Assembly (NCBI RefSeq): GCF_006439015.1
Contig: NZ_RCZG01000011.1
Location: forward strand, 98,579-162,578
Direction: 5' to 3'
DNA length: 64,000 nt
Source: Mycolicibacterium hodleri
GTDB taxonomy: Bacteria; Actinomycetota; Actinomycetes; Mycobacteriales; Mycobacteriaceae
The notes below the pieces were generated by a model. It made no database searches and was not told the DNA's origin. It saw only the letters and a program-made list of their open reading frames with translations. The position numbers were made by a program, and so were the translations under genes. This document shows positions 8,381 to 17,079 of this stretch, in pieces; positions within the stretch are counted from its first letter, which is position 1; each line of letters starts with the position of its first letter.

Positions 8381-10726
8381 GTGGCGGACGATCAGGCGCT
8401 GACGCAGACACAGCCGATGCCCATCATCACCCCCGATGCAGCGGCCCCCGAGGGCGCCAAGACCTCGTCGAGCGCATCACGACGAGTGCGGGCGCGCCTC
8501 GCCCGGCGGATGACGTCTCAGCGAAGCGCGGTGAATCCGGTCCTCGAGCCATTGGTGGCGGTGCATCGGGAGGTCTATCCGAAGGCCGATCTGGCGCTGC
8601 TTCAGCGGGCCTACGCGGTAGCCGAGCAGCGTCACGCCGATCAGCTGCGCCGCTCGGGTGATCCGTACATCACCCATCCGTTGGCGGTGGCCAACATCCT
8701 CGCCGAACTCGGCATGGACACCACGACACTCGTGGCGGCCCTGTTGCACGACACCGTGGAGGACACCGGCTACACGCTGGAGGCCCTGACGAGAGACTTC
8801 GGCGTCGAAGTCGGTCATCTCGTAGACGGCGTCACCAAGCTCGACAAGGTGGTTCTGGGCACCGCGGCCGAGGGTGAGACCATCCGCAAGATGATCATCG
8901 CGATGGCGCGTGATCCCCGGGTGCTGGTGATCAAGGTCGCAGACCGGCTGCACAACATGCGCACCATGCGGTTCCTGCCGCCGGAGAAGCAGGCGCGCAA
9001 GGCCCGCGAAACGCTGGAAGTCATTGCCCCACTTGCCCACCGGCTCGGCATGGCGACGGTCAAATGGGAGCTCGAAGACCTATCGTTCGCCATCCTCCAT
9101 CCGAAGAAGTACGAGGAAATCGTCAGGCTGGTCGCCGACAGGGCACCGTCGCGGGATACGTATCTGGCCAAGGTGCGAGCCGAAATCACCAACACCGTCA
9201 CCTCGTCGAAGATCAATGCGACCGTCGAGGGCAGACCGAAGCACTACTGGTCGATCTATCAGAAGATGATCGTCAAGGGCCGCGACTTCGACGAGATCCA
9301 CGACCTGGTCGGCGTGCGGATTCTGTGCGACGAGATCCGGGACTGCTACGCGGCAGTCGGCGCCGTGCACTCGCTGTGGCAGCCGATGGCGGGCCGGTTC
9401 AAGGACTACATCGCCCAGCCGCGGTACGGCGTGTACCAGTCACTGCACACCACCGTCGTCGGTCCAGAGGGCAAGCCCCTAGAGGTGCAGATCCGCACCC
9501 GCGACATGCACCGCACCGCGGAGTACGGTATCGCCGCGCACTGGCGTTACAAGGAAGCCAAGGGCCGCAACGGAGTTCCTGCCAACAACGCGGCCGCCGA
9601 GATCGACGACATGGCGTGGATGCGCCAGCTCCTCGACTGGCAGCGGGAAGCCGCCGATCCCGGCGAGTTCCTCGAGTCGCTGCGCTACGACCTGGCCGTG
9701 CAGGAAATCTTCGTCTTCACCCCGAAGGGTGACGTCATCACGCTGCCGACGGGTTCGACTCCGGTGGACTTCGCCTACGCCGTGCATACCGAGGTCGGAC
9801 ACCGCTGTATCGGAGCGCGGGTCAACGGACGGCTAGTCGCGCTCGAAAGAAAACTCGAGAACGGCGAAGTAGTCGAGGTCTTCACGTCGAAGGCCATGAA
9901 TGCGGGACCGTCGCGAGACTGGCAGACGTTCGTCGTGTCCCCGCGAGCCAAGGCCAAGATTCGGCAGTGGTTCGCCAAGGAACGGCGTGAGGAAGCGCTT
10001 GAGTCCGGCAAGGAATCGATCGCCCGCGAGGTTCGACGCGGCGGACTTCCGTTGCAGCGCTTGATGAATGGCGAGTCCATGGCTGCGTTGGCGCGCGAGC
10101 TGCGCTACCTCGACGTGTCATCGCTCTACACCGCGGTCGGGGAGGGGCACGTCTCGGCGCGTCACGTCGTCCAACGGTTGCTCGCCCAACTCGGTGGTGA
10201 CGACGAGGCCGCGGACGAGATCGCCGAGCGGTCGACGCCGGCGACCATGCCGGTGCGCCAGCGCACCAGCGACGACGTCGGTGTCGCGGTTCCGGGCGCG
10301 CCCGGGGTGCAGTGCAAACTGGCGAAGTGTTGTACGCCGGTTCCCGGGGACAACATCATGGGCTTCGTCACGCGTGGCGGTGGCGTGAGCGTGCACCGCA
10401 CCGACTGCACCAACGCCACGTCACTGCAAGACCAATCGGAACGCATCATCGATGTCAAGTGGGCCCCGTCCCCGTCGTCGGTGTTCCTGGTCGCGATTCA
10501 GGTGGAGGCCCTCGATCGTCATCGACTGCTGTCCGACGTGACGCGCGTGCTGGCCGACGAGAAGGTCAACATCCTGTCGGCGTCGGTCGCGACGTCGAAC
10601 GACCGGGTGGCGATCAGCCGGTTCACCTTCGAGATGGGCGACCCCAAGCATCTCGGCCACGTGTTGAACGTGGTGCGCAACGTGGAGGGCGTCTTCGACG
10701 TGTACCGGGTGACCTCGGCCGCCTAG
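8381..10726 (+). CDS. relA: Bifunctional (p)ppGpp synthetase/hydrolase Rel
   Basis: Long RelA/SpoT homologue (781 residues) that makes (p)ppGpp from GTP/GDP and ATP on starved ribosomes and also hydrolyses it, setting the stringent response. Domains in order: HD hydrolase with the catalytic pair H123-D124 in LLHDTVEDTGYT and the HNMRT motif; synthetase domain with GRPKHYWSIYQKM and RYGVYQSLHTTV; TGS domain near FVFTPKGDVITLPTGSTPVDFA; zinc-finger/helical region with KLAKCCTPVPGD; C-terminal ACT domain (LLSDVTRVLADEKVNI). GTG 8381 is chosen because AGGAGG (8367-8372) sits 8 bases before it; GTG 8351 is the alternative. Both catalytic halves look intact. The tandem repeat lies in its leader. 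Confidence 0.96.
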   Translation: MADDQALTQTQPMPIITPDAAAPEGAKTSSSASRRVRARLARRMTSQRSAVNPVLEPLVAVHREVYPKADLALLQRAYAVAEQRHADQLRRSGDPYITHPLAVANILAELGMDTTTLVAALLHDTVEDTGYTLEALTRDFGVEVGHLVDGVTKLDKVVLGTAAEGETIRKMIIAMARDPRVLVIKVADRLHNMRTMRFLPPEKQARKARETLEVIAPLAHRLGMATVKWELEDLSFAILHPKKYEEIVRLVADRAPSRDTYLAKVRAEITNTVTSSKINATVEGRPKHYWSIYQKMIVKGRDFDEIHDLVGVRILCDEIRDCYAAVGAVHSLWQPMAGRFKDYIAQPRYGVYQSLHTTVVGPEGKPLEVQIRTRDMHRTAEYGIAAHWRYKEAKGRNGVPANNAAAEIDDMAWMRQLLDWQREAADPGEFLESLRYDLAVQEIFVFTPKGDVITLPTGSTPVDFAYAVHTEVGHRCIGARVNGRLVALERKLENGEVVEVFTSKAMNAGPSRDWQTFVVSPRAKAKIRQWFAKERREEALESGKESIAREVRRGGLPLQRLMNGESMAALARELRYLDVSSLYTAVGEGHVSARHVVQRLLAQLGGDDEAADEIAERSTPATMPVRQRTSDDVGVAVPGAPGVQCKLAKCCTPVPGDNIMGFVTRGGGVSVHRTDCTNATSLQDQSERIIDVKWAPSPSSVFLVAIQVEALDRHRLLSDVTRVLADEKVNILSASVATSNDRVAISRFTFEMGDPKHLGHVLNVVRNVEGVFDVYRVTSAA

Positions 10727-10804
10727 AACGGTATCTGCTCCCAGCGGCCAGTTATCGCAGGGAAATCGCTAATTTGCGTGCGATGAGTCGCCACTCGCGA
10801 AGGG

Positions 10805-12004
10805 TTACCGACTGCGCGTGGTGATCGCACCGACGCCGGCAGCGATGAGACACGCGAGCGCCACCGCGTAGGCGAACCACGGGAACACCTCACCAAGCGG
10901 CCACCGGGTCGCCGCCCAGCCGGCCACGATCGTGGGCACGGCCATTGCCGTGTAGGCGATCAGGTAGAAGGCAGACATCGTCTCGCCGCGCCGGTCGGAG
11001 GGCACGACGTGCGACAGGTGCCGCAGCGACCCGCCGAAGCCGAGGCCGAACGTGGCACCGAGCACGGCGGCGGCCGCAAGCACCAAATACCAACTGTGCG
11101 TAGCCAACACCGGCACGGTCAGGATGAGCGCGAGCGCCATGCCGACATCGCCGATGATCGCGGACCGGCGGGCGGGCAGGCGGGTCGAGAAGAGTTGGGC
11201 CATGGCAGCCGAGAAGGCCGTCGTCCCGACCACGGCGCCGCCGAACACCAGATTGTGGACGTGTGTCTGCTGTGCGGCGAGCGACGGGTAGAGCGAGAGC
11301 AGCACGCCGAGGACCGACCACGATGCCGTGACGCCGAGGGCGGCGAACCAGAAGTCGCTCCGAATCTCGGCAGGCACGGCGGGCCTGGCGATGCGAATCG
11401 GGCCGCGCGTTCGAGACTGATGCGGTTCCCGCAGGGCAAGGAGGCCGATGCCGAGGAGCGCACAGAGCACCGCGACGATCGCGTACGGCGTCCGCATCGG
11501 ATGTGGCGCGTACTGCGCCAGCAGCGCCGACCCGAGGATCGCCACCGTCATTCCGATGTTGAAGCTGACGCCGCTCAATTGACCGGTCCGGACGCCGTGA
11601 TCGGGCCGTAGGTCCAGCAGCGCCGCCGCGCCTGCCACGACGATCGAGCCGACGGCCGCACCGTGAATGATCCGGGCCAGCAACAACATTGCCATGCTGT
11701 CGGCGATCAGGAAGACGCCGAGTCCGACGATCATCGCCACCAGGGCGCCCAGCAGGACCGGTTTGCGGCCGACGACGTCCGAGATCCTGCCCGCGACCAG
11801 TACCGCGCCGAGTGCGGCGACGGCGTAGACGGCGAACACGATGGTGGTGGCCAGTGGGGAGAGGTGCCACTGCTCCTCGTACATCCCGTAGAGCGGTGCG
11901 GGCAGGCCCGATACGCCGAGCGCGACACCACTGAGAACCAGCAGCAGCGTGTAGGCGCCGCGCTGGGTGTCGCCGGTGAGCCGCTCGGTTGCGACCACTG
12001 CCAC
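10805..12004 (-). CDS. MFS transporter, drug/metabolite efflux type
   Basis: Major facilitator superfamily permease of 399 residues with about 12 hydrophobic helices and the loop 2-3 signature GRISDVVGRKPVL near residue 73. The general layout is that of a proton-coupled effluxer. It is transcribed divergently from a small ArsR-type regulator, with only 62 bp between start codons and a perfect palindrome in that gap, so it is probably that regulator's target. GTG at 12004 is preceded by AGGAGG at short spacing; a second GTG four codons in (MVVATERL) is at more usual spacing and may be the real start. Substrate is unknown. Confidence 0.85.
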   Translation of the reverse strand: MAVVATERLTGDTQRGAYTLLLVLSGVALGVSGLPAPLYGMYEEQWHLSPLATTIVFAVYAVAALGAVLVAGRISDVVGRKPVLLGALVAMIVGLGVFLIADSMAMLLLARIIHGAAVGSIVVAGAAALLDLRPDHGVRTGQLSGVSFNIGMTVAILGSALLAQYAPHPMRTPYAIVAVLCALLGIGLLALREPHQSRTRGPIRIARPAVPAEIRSDFWFAALGVTASWSVLGVLLSLYPSLAAQQTHVHNLVFGGAVVGTTAFSAAMAQLFSTRLPARRSAIIGDVGMALALILTVPVLATHSWYLVLAAAAVLGATFGLGFGGSLRHLSHVVPSDRRGETMSAFYLIAYTAMAVPTIVAGWAATRWPLGEVFPWFAYAVALACLIAAGVGAITTRSR

Positions 12005-12022
12005 GGGACCTCCTCGGCGACT

Positions 12023-12044
12023 AGGTTCGACGGACGTCGAACCT
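12023..12044. promoter_or_regulatory. Palindromic operator between MFS and ArsR-type genes
   Basis: Two 9-bp arms, AGGTTCGAC and GTCGAACCT, are perfect inverted copies separated by 4 bases. A related smaller palindrome, GTTCGATGAAC (12062-12072), covers the regulator start codon. Location between a divergent transporter and its likely repressor makes this the obvious operator. Binding is inferred. Confidence 0.65.
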
Positions 12045-12066
12045 GATCGAGAGTACGCTCGGTTCG

Positions 12067-12471
12067 ATGAACATCAAACCCGCGGTGATGGAGGACACGA
12101 GCGTGACGCCGTCGCCGGGTGGGCAGTGCGCACGCGACGCGGCGTTTCCGACGAACCCGGTCGCCGGGGTGCAGCAGCTATTGGTCGCCCTGGCCGACCC
12201 GGTCCGCTTGGAGATGGTCCGACGGCTCAAGAACACCGGATCACCGATGCCCTGTGCCCTGCTGTACGACGGCATCAACAAGTCGACGGCCACCCACCAC
12301 TTCAAGGCCTTGCGCGAGGCGGGCATCACCGAGCGGCTGGTGATCGACGGGCACACCCATCAGCGGCTGCGGGTCGACGAGGTCAACGCTGCGGTGCCAG
12401 GACTATTGGATTCGATCGTGGCAAGCGCCAATCTGGAAGGGACCTCTCGCGCCGTTCCTAGTTGCACCTAG
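12067..12471 (+). CDS. ArsR-type winged-helix transcriptional regulator
   Basis: Cytosolic DNA-binding regulator of 134 residues. The fold pattern is that of ArsR-like proteins: LLVALADPVRLEMVRRL as the first helices and KSTATHHFKALREAGI as the recognition helix, then a wing around VIDGHTHQRLRV. The classic metal-sensing CXC motif is absent, so it probably responds to a small organic ligand or redox signal rather than arsenite. It lies back to back with the MFS gene and starts inside a palindrome-rich region, suggesting autorepression. It converges on the cyclophilin gene, overlapping it by 4 bases. Confidence 0.8.
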   Translation: MNIKPAVMEDTSVTPSPGGQCARDAAFPTNPVAGVQQLLVALADPVRLEMVRRLKNTGSPMPCALLYDGINKSTATHHFKALREAGITERLVIDGHTHQRLRVDEVNAAVPGLLDSIVASANLEGTSRAVPSCT

Positions 12472-13511
12472 TCCAGTCGGACCGATTCGATCGTGACGGC
12501 CTTTGTGGGCCTGCCGTCGTCGCTGCCATCCTGTACGCCGCCTGCGGCAATCTCGTCGACGACGGCAAGGCCTGTCTCGTCGACGGTGCCGAACACCGTG
12601 TACGTGGGCGGCAGTTGCGAGTCCTGATAAACCAGGAAGAACTGGCTGCCGTTGGTGCCTTGACCGGTGTTCGCCATCGCCAGCGTGCCCCGCGGATACA
12701 CCACCGGTGCCTCCAACGCCGGGTCGGCGAGGCGGTACTGATTGGTCGGGTACTCGTTGGGGAATCGATAGCCTGGCCCGCCGTTGCCATCACCCGCCGG
12801 GTCGCCGCACTGCAACACGCCGAGCGTGCTCGACGTGGTCAGCCTGTGGCACGTCGTCTCGTCGAAGAAACCCTGCTGAGCCAGGCTGACGAAGTTGTTG
12901 ACGGTGCAGGGTGACTTGCCATTGTCGAGGCTCAGGCCGATCGCTCCCTCGTTGGTGACGATCGTGGCGTCGACCGTCTCGGGCGTGGTCGGGACTCGTC
13001 CGGTTCGTGGCGTGTTGACGGGTTTGCTGCCCTTTTTCGTCGTGGCCGGGTACTGGCAGTTCGCCCCGAGGGTCGCCGACGGCGTGAAGGGCGGCAGCGT
13101 CCCCACCGAAGACGGGGGGCCCGCGATGGTGGTTGGTGGATAACGCCCCTCGAAGTCGTGCGCGAGTTGGACGATGAACGCGGCGAAGACGAAGGTGCCG
13201 ATGACGGCGAACACCGTCAGCACCGCCACCGCGTAGCTGATCACCAGGCCGGCGATGGCGAGCCCATGACCGCCCTCGTGGTTCTTCCTGATCTGAGACA
13301 GCGACATGTGGCCGAACACGATCCCCAACGGGAAGAAGAGGAACGCGCAGATCAGCGACGCGATGGCTAGTCCGTTGGTGGTCGGCCGGGGATAGGGCGG
13401 CGGATAGCCCGGCGGTCCGGGCGCCCCACCGTAGCCGTAGTAGCCGGGACCGACCGGCTCCGGCGGTATCGCCGGGTATTCCCCGTAGGGGGGCGGTGGC
13501 GGGATGGTCAC
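12468..13511 (-). CDS. Membrane-anchored cyclophilin-type peptidyl-prolyl isomerase with DUF4190 segment
   Basis: 347 residues. The N-terminus is proline/tyrosine/glycine-rich and is followed by two transmembrane helices of the DUF4190 type (LAIASLICAFLFFPLGIVFGHMSL and a second near 100-125). The C-terminal half, facing outside, is a cyclophilin domain: GDPAGDGNGGPGYRF, LAMANTGQGTNGSQFFLVYQDS and YTVFGTVDETGLAVVDEI. Cyclophilins catalyse cis-trans isomerisation of prolyl bonds and could help fold exported proteins. It is a close paralogue of the gene immediately upstream (22-bp gap), evidently from tandem duplication. Starts at GTG 13511; no strong ribosome site is visible. Confidence 0.82.
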   Translation of the reverse strand: MTIPPPPPYGEYPAIPPEPVGPGYYGYGGAPGPPGYPPPYPRPTTNGLAIASLICAFLFFPLGIVFGHMSLSQIRKNHEGGHGLAIAGLVISYAVAVLTVFAVIGTFVFAAFIVQLAHDFEGRYPPTTIAGPPSSVGTLPPFTPSATLGANCQYPATTKKGSKPVNTPRTGRVPTTPETVDATIVTNEGAIGLSLDNGKSPCTVNNFVSLAQQGFFDETTCHRLTTSSTLGVLQCGDPAGDGNGGPGYRFPNEYPTNQYRLADPALEAPVVYPRGTLAMANTGQGTNGSQFFLVYQDSQLPPTYTVFGTVDETGLAVVDEIAAGGVQDGSDDGRPTKAVTIESVRLD

Positions 13512-13532
13512 GACTGTTGGTCCGGTCCGACG

Positions 13533-14432
13533 TCAATCCAGCTGTAGTGACTTGATCTGGACCGGGATCTTCGGTGCTCCGTCGTCGGACCCACGATCAC
13601 CGGGGACGACTCCGCCTGCAGCGATCTTGTCGAGCGTCGCCAATCCCGTCGCATCGATGGTGCCGAATGCGGTGTAGTTCGGGGGTAGCTGAGAGTCCTT
13701 GTACACCAGAAAGAACTGACTGCCGTTGGATCCGGGAGCTCCGGTGTTGGCCATCGCGAGCGTGCCGCGCGGATATGTCACCGGCGACTGCAGAGCGGGG
13801 TCGTCGGGCTGGTACTGGTTGGTCGGGTACTCGTTGGCGAAGCCGTAGCCGGGTCCGCCGGTGCCCTTGCCGGTCGGGTCCCCGCACTGCAGGACCGCGA
13901 GGCCTGGCGAGGTCGTCAGCCGGTGGCAGGGGGTGTCGTTGAAGTAGCCCTGGTTGGCGAGGCTGGCGAAGCTGTTCACCGTGCACGGCGCCTTGGCGTT
14001 GTCGAGCTGCAGGCCGATGTTGCCCTGCGAGGTGGTCATGCTGGCACTGACCTGCGCGGGGTCGGTCGGCACCTTTCCGGTGCGCGGCGGGTCGTTCTTC
14101 TTGCTGGCCGCTTCACCCGGCGTCGTCGGGTACTGGCAGTCCGCGCCGAGGTTGGCGGGTGCGGCGAATGACGGGAGGGCAGCGCCGGCTGGTGGCGGCT
14201 CGGTCGGCGCATCGCCGGTTGTCGAGGTGGAGGTATCAGCGGATGCGTTGGTGTCGGGGCTCTTGTTGGTCAGGATCACGGTCGCCACGACGGCCCCGAT
14301 GACCAGGAGTACGCCTGCGACAGAACCGATGATGGTGAAGAGGCGACGCCTGCGTTCCTGAGCTGCGCGGCGCTCCAGCTGCCGTTCCAGCTTGCGCTTG
14401 GCAGTCTCTCGCCGCTGTTCGTTGGTCGGCAC
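13533..14432 (-). CDS. ppiB: Cyclophilin-type peptidyl-prolyl cis-trans isomerase
   Basis: 299 residues: a highly basic cytoplasmic N-terminus (about 1-30, many Arg/Lys), one transmembrane helix (FTIIGSVAGVLLVIGAVVA), a Ser/Thr/Pro linker, then an extracytoplasmic cyclophilin domain with GDPTGKGTGGPGYGF, AMANTGAPGSNGSQFFLVY and NYTAFGTIDATGLATLD. It matches the position of M. tuberculosis ppiB (Rv2582). An insertion with two Cys (DTPCHRL and VLQCGD), shared with the neighbouring paralogue, could form a disulphide. GTG 14432 has GAGGAGG eight bases upstream. Its downstream neighbour is the DUF4190-cyclophilin gene, likely co-transcribed. Confidence 0.88.
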   Translation of the reverse strand: MPTNEQRRETAKRKLERQLERRAAQERRRRLFTIIGSVAGVLLVIGAVVATVILTNKSPDTNASADTSTSTTGDAPTEPPPAGAALPSFAAPANLGADCQYPTTPGEAASKKNDPPRTGKVPTDPAQVSASMTTSQGNIGLQLDNAKAPCTVNSFASLANQGYFNDTPCHRLTTSPGLAVLQCGDPTGKGTGGPGYGFANEYPTNQYQPDDPALQSPVTYPRGTLAMANTGAPGSNGSQFFLVYKDSQLPPNYTAFGTIDATGLATLDKIAAGGVVPGDRGSDDGAPKIPVQIKSLQLD

Positions 14433-14545
14433 CGCGTTGTCCTCCTCGTGTCGTCGATCGGCACCGAGTGTGCCAGCAATGGCTGAGGAGAGGTCCTGCG
14501 ACCCTTGAATACGGTGGAGATCCGGTAGATGGGAAACTTGTCGAC

Positions 14546-15205
14546 GTGTTCATCACGGGTTTTGCGGCAGGCATGCTTCAGTGCAACTGCTATGTGCTTG
14601 CCCTCAAGCAGGGGGCCGACGCCATCGTCGTCGACCCGGGCCAGCGCGCGATGGCGCCTCTGCGTCGGGTCCTCGACGAGAACCGGCTGACCCCGGCGGC
14701 CGTGCTGCTGACCCATGGCCACATCGACCACATCTGGTCGGCCCAGAAGGTCGCCGACACCTACGGGTGCCCGGCGTTCATTCATCCCGAGGACCGGGTG
14801 ATGCTCACCGATCCCATCAAGGGTTTCGGTCCGCGGCTCGCACAGATGGCCCTGTCGTCGATGTTCCGCGAGCCGCGTCAGGTGATCGAACTGGACCGTG
14901 ACGGCGACAAGATCGAGTTGGGTGGCTTCACCGTCACCGTCGATCACACGCCGGGGCACACCAGGGGCTCGGTCGTATTCAGGGTCTCTGAGGGGCCCAC
15001 GGAGCTGGCGTTCACCGGCGACACTCTGTTCAAGCAGTCGATCGGCCGCACCGACCTGTGGGGCGGTAGCGGTCGCGACCTGCTCACCTCGATCGTGTCG
15101 AAGCTGTTGGTGCTCGGCGACGACACCGTGGTACTACCTGGGCATGGTCCCAAGTCCACGATCGGCGCCGAGCGTCAAGCCAATCCGTTCCTCGAAGGAC
15201 TCTGA
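14546..15205 (+). CDS. Metallo-beta-lactamase fold hydrolase (glyoxalase II-like)
   Basis: 219-residue hydrolase with the metal-binding motif THGHIDH at 56-62, further ligands in DHTPGHTRG and FTGDTLF, and a final GHG. The pattern matches hydroxyacylglutathione-hydrolase-like enzymes, which bind two metals and cleave thioesters. Mycobacteria lack glutathione, so a mycothiol or other thioester is a more plausible substrate, as inference. It corresponds in position and sequence to M. tuberculosis Rv2581c, just before hisS. GTG 14546 gives the family N-terminus (MFITGFAAGMLQCNCYVL); a longer frame from 14468 is less likely. Confidence 0.85.
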   Translation: MFITGFAAGMLQCNCYVLALKQGADAIVVDPGQRAMAPLRRVLDENRLTPAAVLLTHGHIDHIWSAQKVADTYGCPAFIHPEDRVMLTDPIKGFGPRLAQMALSSMFREPRQVIELDRDGDKIELGGFTVTVDHTPGHTRGSVVFRVSEGPTELAFTGDTLFKQSIGRTDLWGGSGRDLLTSIVSKLLVLGDDTVVLPGHGPKSTIGAERQANPFLEGL

Positions 15206-15213
15206 GTTGAAAC

Positions 15214-16482
15214 GTGCCGCGTGTGAGTGACTTTCAGGCGCCGAAGGGCGTCCCGGATTACCTGCCGCCGGACTCCGCGCAATTCGTCGCGGTCCGTGAC
15301 GGGCTGCTGGACTCTGCGCGGCGTGCCGGCTACGGCCACGTCGAACTGCCGATCTTCGAGGACACTGGACTGTTCGCGCGCGGTGTCGGGGAATCAACGG
15401 ACGTCGTCAGCAAAGAGATGTACACGTTCGCCGATCGCGGCGACCGGTCGGTGACGCTGCGGCCGGAGGGCACGGCGGGAGTCATGCGGGCCGTCATCGA
15501 ACACGGTCTGGACCGCGGGCAGTTGCCGGTCAAGCTCCGCTACTCGGGTCCGTTCTTCCGATACGAGCGCCCGCAGGCGGGCCGGTACCGTCAGCTGCAG
15601 CAGGTCGGCGTCGAGGCCATCGGCGTGGACGATCCCGCCTTGGACGCCGAGGTGATCGCCGTAGCCGACGCGGGTTTCCGAGCCCTGGGGCTCGACGGTT
15701 TCCGTCTCGAGATCACCTCGCTCGGCGACGACACGTGCCGGCCGCAATACCGGGAGTTGTTGCAGGATTTCCTCTTCGGCCTCGATCTCGATGAGGACAT
15801 ACGTCGGCGTGCCGTGATCAACCCCTTGCGCGTGCTCGACGACAAGCGCCAACACGTCCGCGAGATGACCGCCGGGGCACCCCTGATGCTGGACCATCTC
15901 TCCGACGCGGCCAAGCAACACTTCGACATGGTCTTGGCGAACCTGGATGCACTCGGGGTGCCGTACGTGATCAACCCGCGAATGGTGCGCGGATTGGACT
16001 ACTACACCAAGACGACGTTCGAGTTCGTCCACGACGGCCTCGGGGCGCAGTCGGGAATCGGTGGCGGCGGCCGCTATGACGGCCTCATGAAGCAGCTTGG
16101 TGGCCAGGATCTGTCGGGCATCGGCTTCGGTCTCGGCGTCGACCGCACCGTGCTGGCACTCAAGGCCGAGGGCAAGACGGTCGGTGAGACCTCGCGCGTC
16201 GACGTGTACTGCGTGCCGCTGGGCGATGCGGCGAAATTGGCGTTGGCGAAGGTCGCTGGCGAGTTGCGGGCCGCGGGTGTGCGCGTCGATCTCGCCTACG
16301 GCGATCGTGGACTCAAGGGCGCCATGCGCGGTGCTGATCGATCCGGCGCGCGGTTCGCGCTGGTGGTGGGCGACGGCGAAGTCGAGGCGGGCACCGTCGG
16401 CGTGAAGGAACTCGGGACAGGGGAGCAGGTCGACGTCGGCTCCGACGCGGTAGTGGCCGAGATTCTCTCGCGTCTGACCTGA
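15214..16482 (+). CDS. hisS: Histidyl-tRNA synthetase
   Basis: Class II aminoacyl-tRNA synthetase (422 residues) that charges tRNA-His with histidine using ATP. Visible elements: motif 2 GPFFRYERPQAGRYRQ, the HisA motif GLDYYTKTTFEF, the glycine-rich GGGGRYDGL, motif 3 region GFGLGVDRTVLAL and a C-terminal anticodon-binding domain (VDLAYGDRGLKGAM). GTG 15214 is 8 bp after the upstream hydrolase stop; GTG 15223 would also work and no Shine-Dalgarno decides between them. An essential gene in a conserved neighbourhood. A 7-bp hairpin follows the stop codon. Confidence 0.96.
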   Translation: MPRVSDFQAPKGVPDYLPPDSAQFVAVRDGLLDSARRAGYGHVELPIFEDTGLFARGVGESTDVVSKEMYTFADRGDRSVTLRPEGTAGVMRAVIEHGLDRGQLPVKLRYSGPFFRYERPQAGRYRQLQQVGVEAIGVDDPALDAEVIAVADAGFRALGLDGFRLEITSLGDDTCRPQYRELLQDFLFGLDLDEDIRRRAVINPLRVLDDKRQHVREMTAGAPLMLDHLSDAAKQHFDMVLANLDALGVPYVINPRMVRGLDYYTKTTFEFVHDGLGAQSGIGGGGRYDGLMKQLGGQDLSGIGFGLGVDRTVLALKAEGKTVGETSRVDVYCVPLGDAAKLALAKVAGELRAAGVRVDLAYGDRGLKGAMRGADRSGARFALVVGDGEVEAGTVGVKELGTGEQVDVGSDAVVAEILSRLT

Positions 16483-16483
16483 C

Positions 16484-16505
16484 TCGTCGCGCACGTGGGC
16501 GACGA
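16484..16505 (+). terminator. Weak hairpin after hisS
   Basis: Arms TCGTCGC and GCGACGA are separated by 8 bases immediately after the hisS stop. There is no T-run, as is common in mycobacteria. dtd begins 15 bp further on, so readthrough is likely. Confidence 0.35.
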
Positions 16506-16520
16506 CGGTGATCGAGTCGC

Positions 16521-16970
16521 ATGGCAACATCGGCGGACGTGCGGGTACTTGTGCAGCGGGTGACGTCGGCCAAGGTCATGGTGGATGGCGCCATGGTCGG
16601 CGAGATCCGTCCCGACAGCCAGGGGCTGCTGGCGCTCGTGGGCGTCACTCACGACGACGACGTCGACATCGCCCGCCGAATGGCCGAGAAGCTCTGGCAG
16701 CTCAGGATCCTCGACGGCGAGCGCTCAGCCGCCGACGTCAGTGCCCCGGTCCTGGTGGTGAGTCAGTTCACGCTCTACGCCAACACCGCCAAGGGCAGAC
16801 GGCCGTCGTGGAACGCTGCCGCGCCGCGAATTCTCGCCGAGCCATTGGTGACGGCGTTCGCCGATGCGTTGCGCCACCTTGGCGCGCGAGTGGAGTCGGG
16901 GGTGTTCGGCGCCGACATGGCCGTCGAACTGGTCAACGACGGTCCGGTGACGGTGCTTCTCGAGCTGTAG
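16521..16970 (+). CDS. dtd: D-aminoacyl-tRNA deacylase
   Basis: 149-residue proofreading enzyme that removes D-amino acids (and glycine) mischarged onto tRNA, protecting translation. The two family signatures are present: SQFTLYANTAKGRRPSWN (about 76-93) and the C-terminal NDGPVT (about 138-143), equivalent to the NXGPXT motif that forms the active-site cross-strand contacts in the dimer. It lies directly downstream of hisS, a sensible functional pairing. The ATG at 16521 is well placed. Length is normal for the family. Confidence 0.92.
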   Translation: MATSADVRVLVQRVTSAKVMVDGAMVGEIRPDSQGLLALVGVTHDDDVDIARRMAEKLWQLRILDGERSAADVSAPVLVVSQFTLYANTAKGRRPSWNAAAPRILAEPLVTAFADALRHLGARVESGVFGADMAVELVNDGPVTVLLEL

Positions 16971-17079
16971 GGAACGTGTCGGTCGCAGATGTGCGCGCTC
17001 GCAGGGTGGCGGGGCCTACGAAAGTGGTGGGGACGGGGCGCGATGTAACTGTCCGGTACCGTTCGGCGATGTGATGATC

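Noticed and set aside
8477..9040. Leftward open frame inside relA
   Set aside because: Antisense shadow typical of high-GC DNA; relA on the other strand is unquestionable.
15394..16530. 378-codon leftward frame over hisS
   Set aside because: Antisense shadow of hisS; no recognisable protein features.
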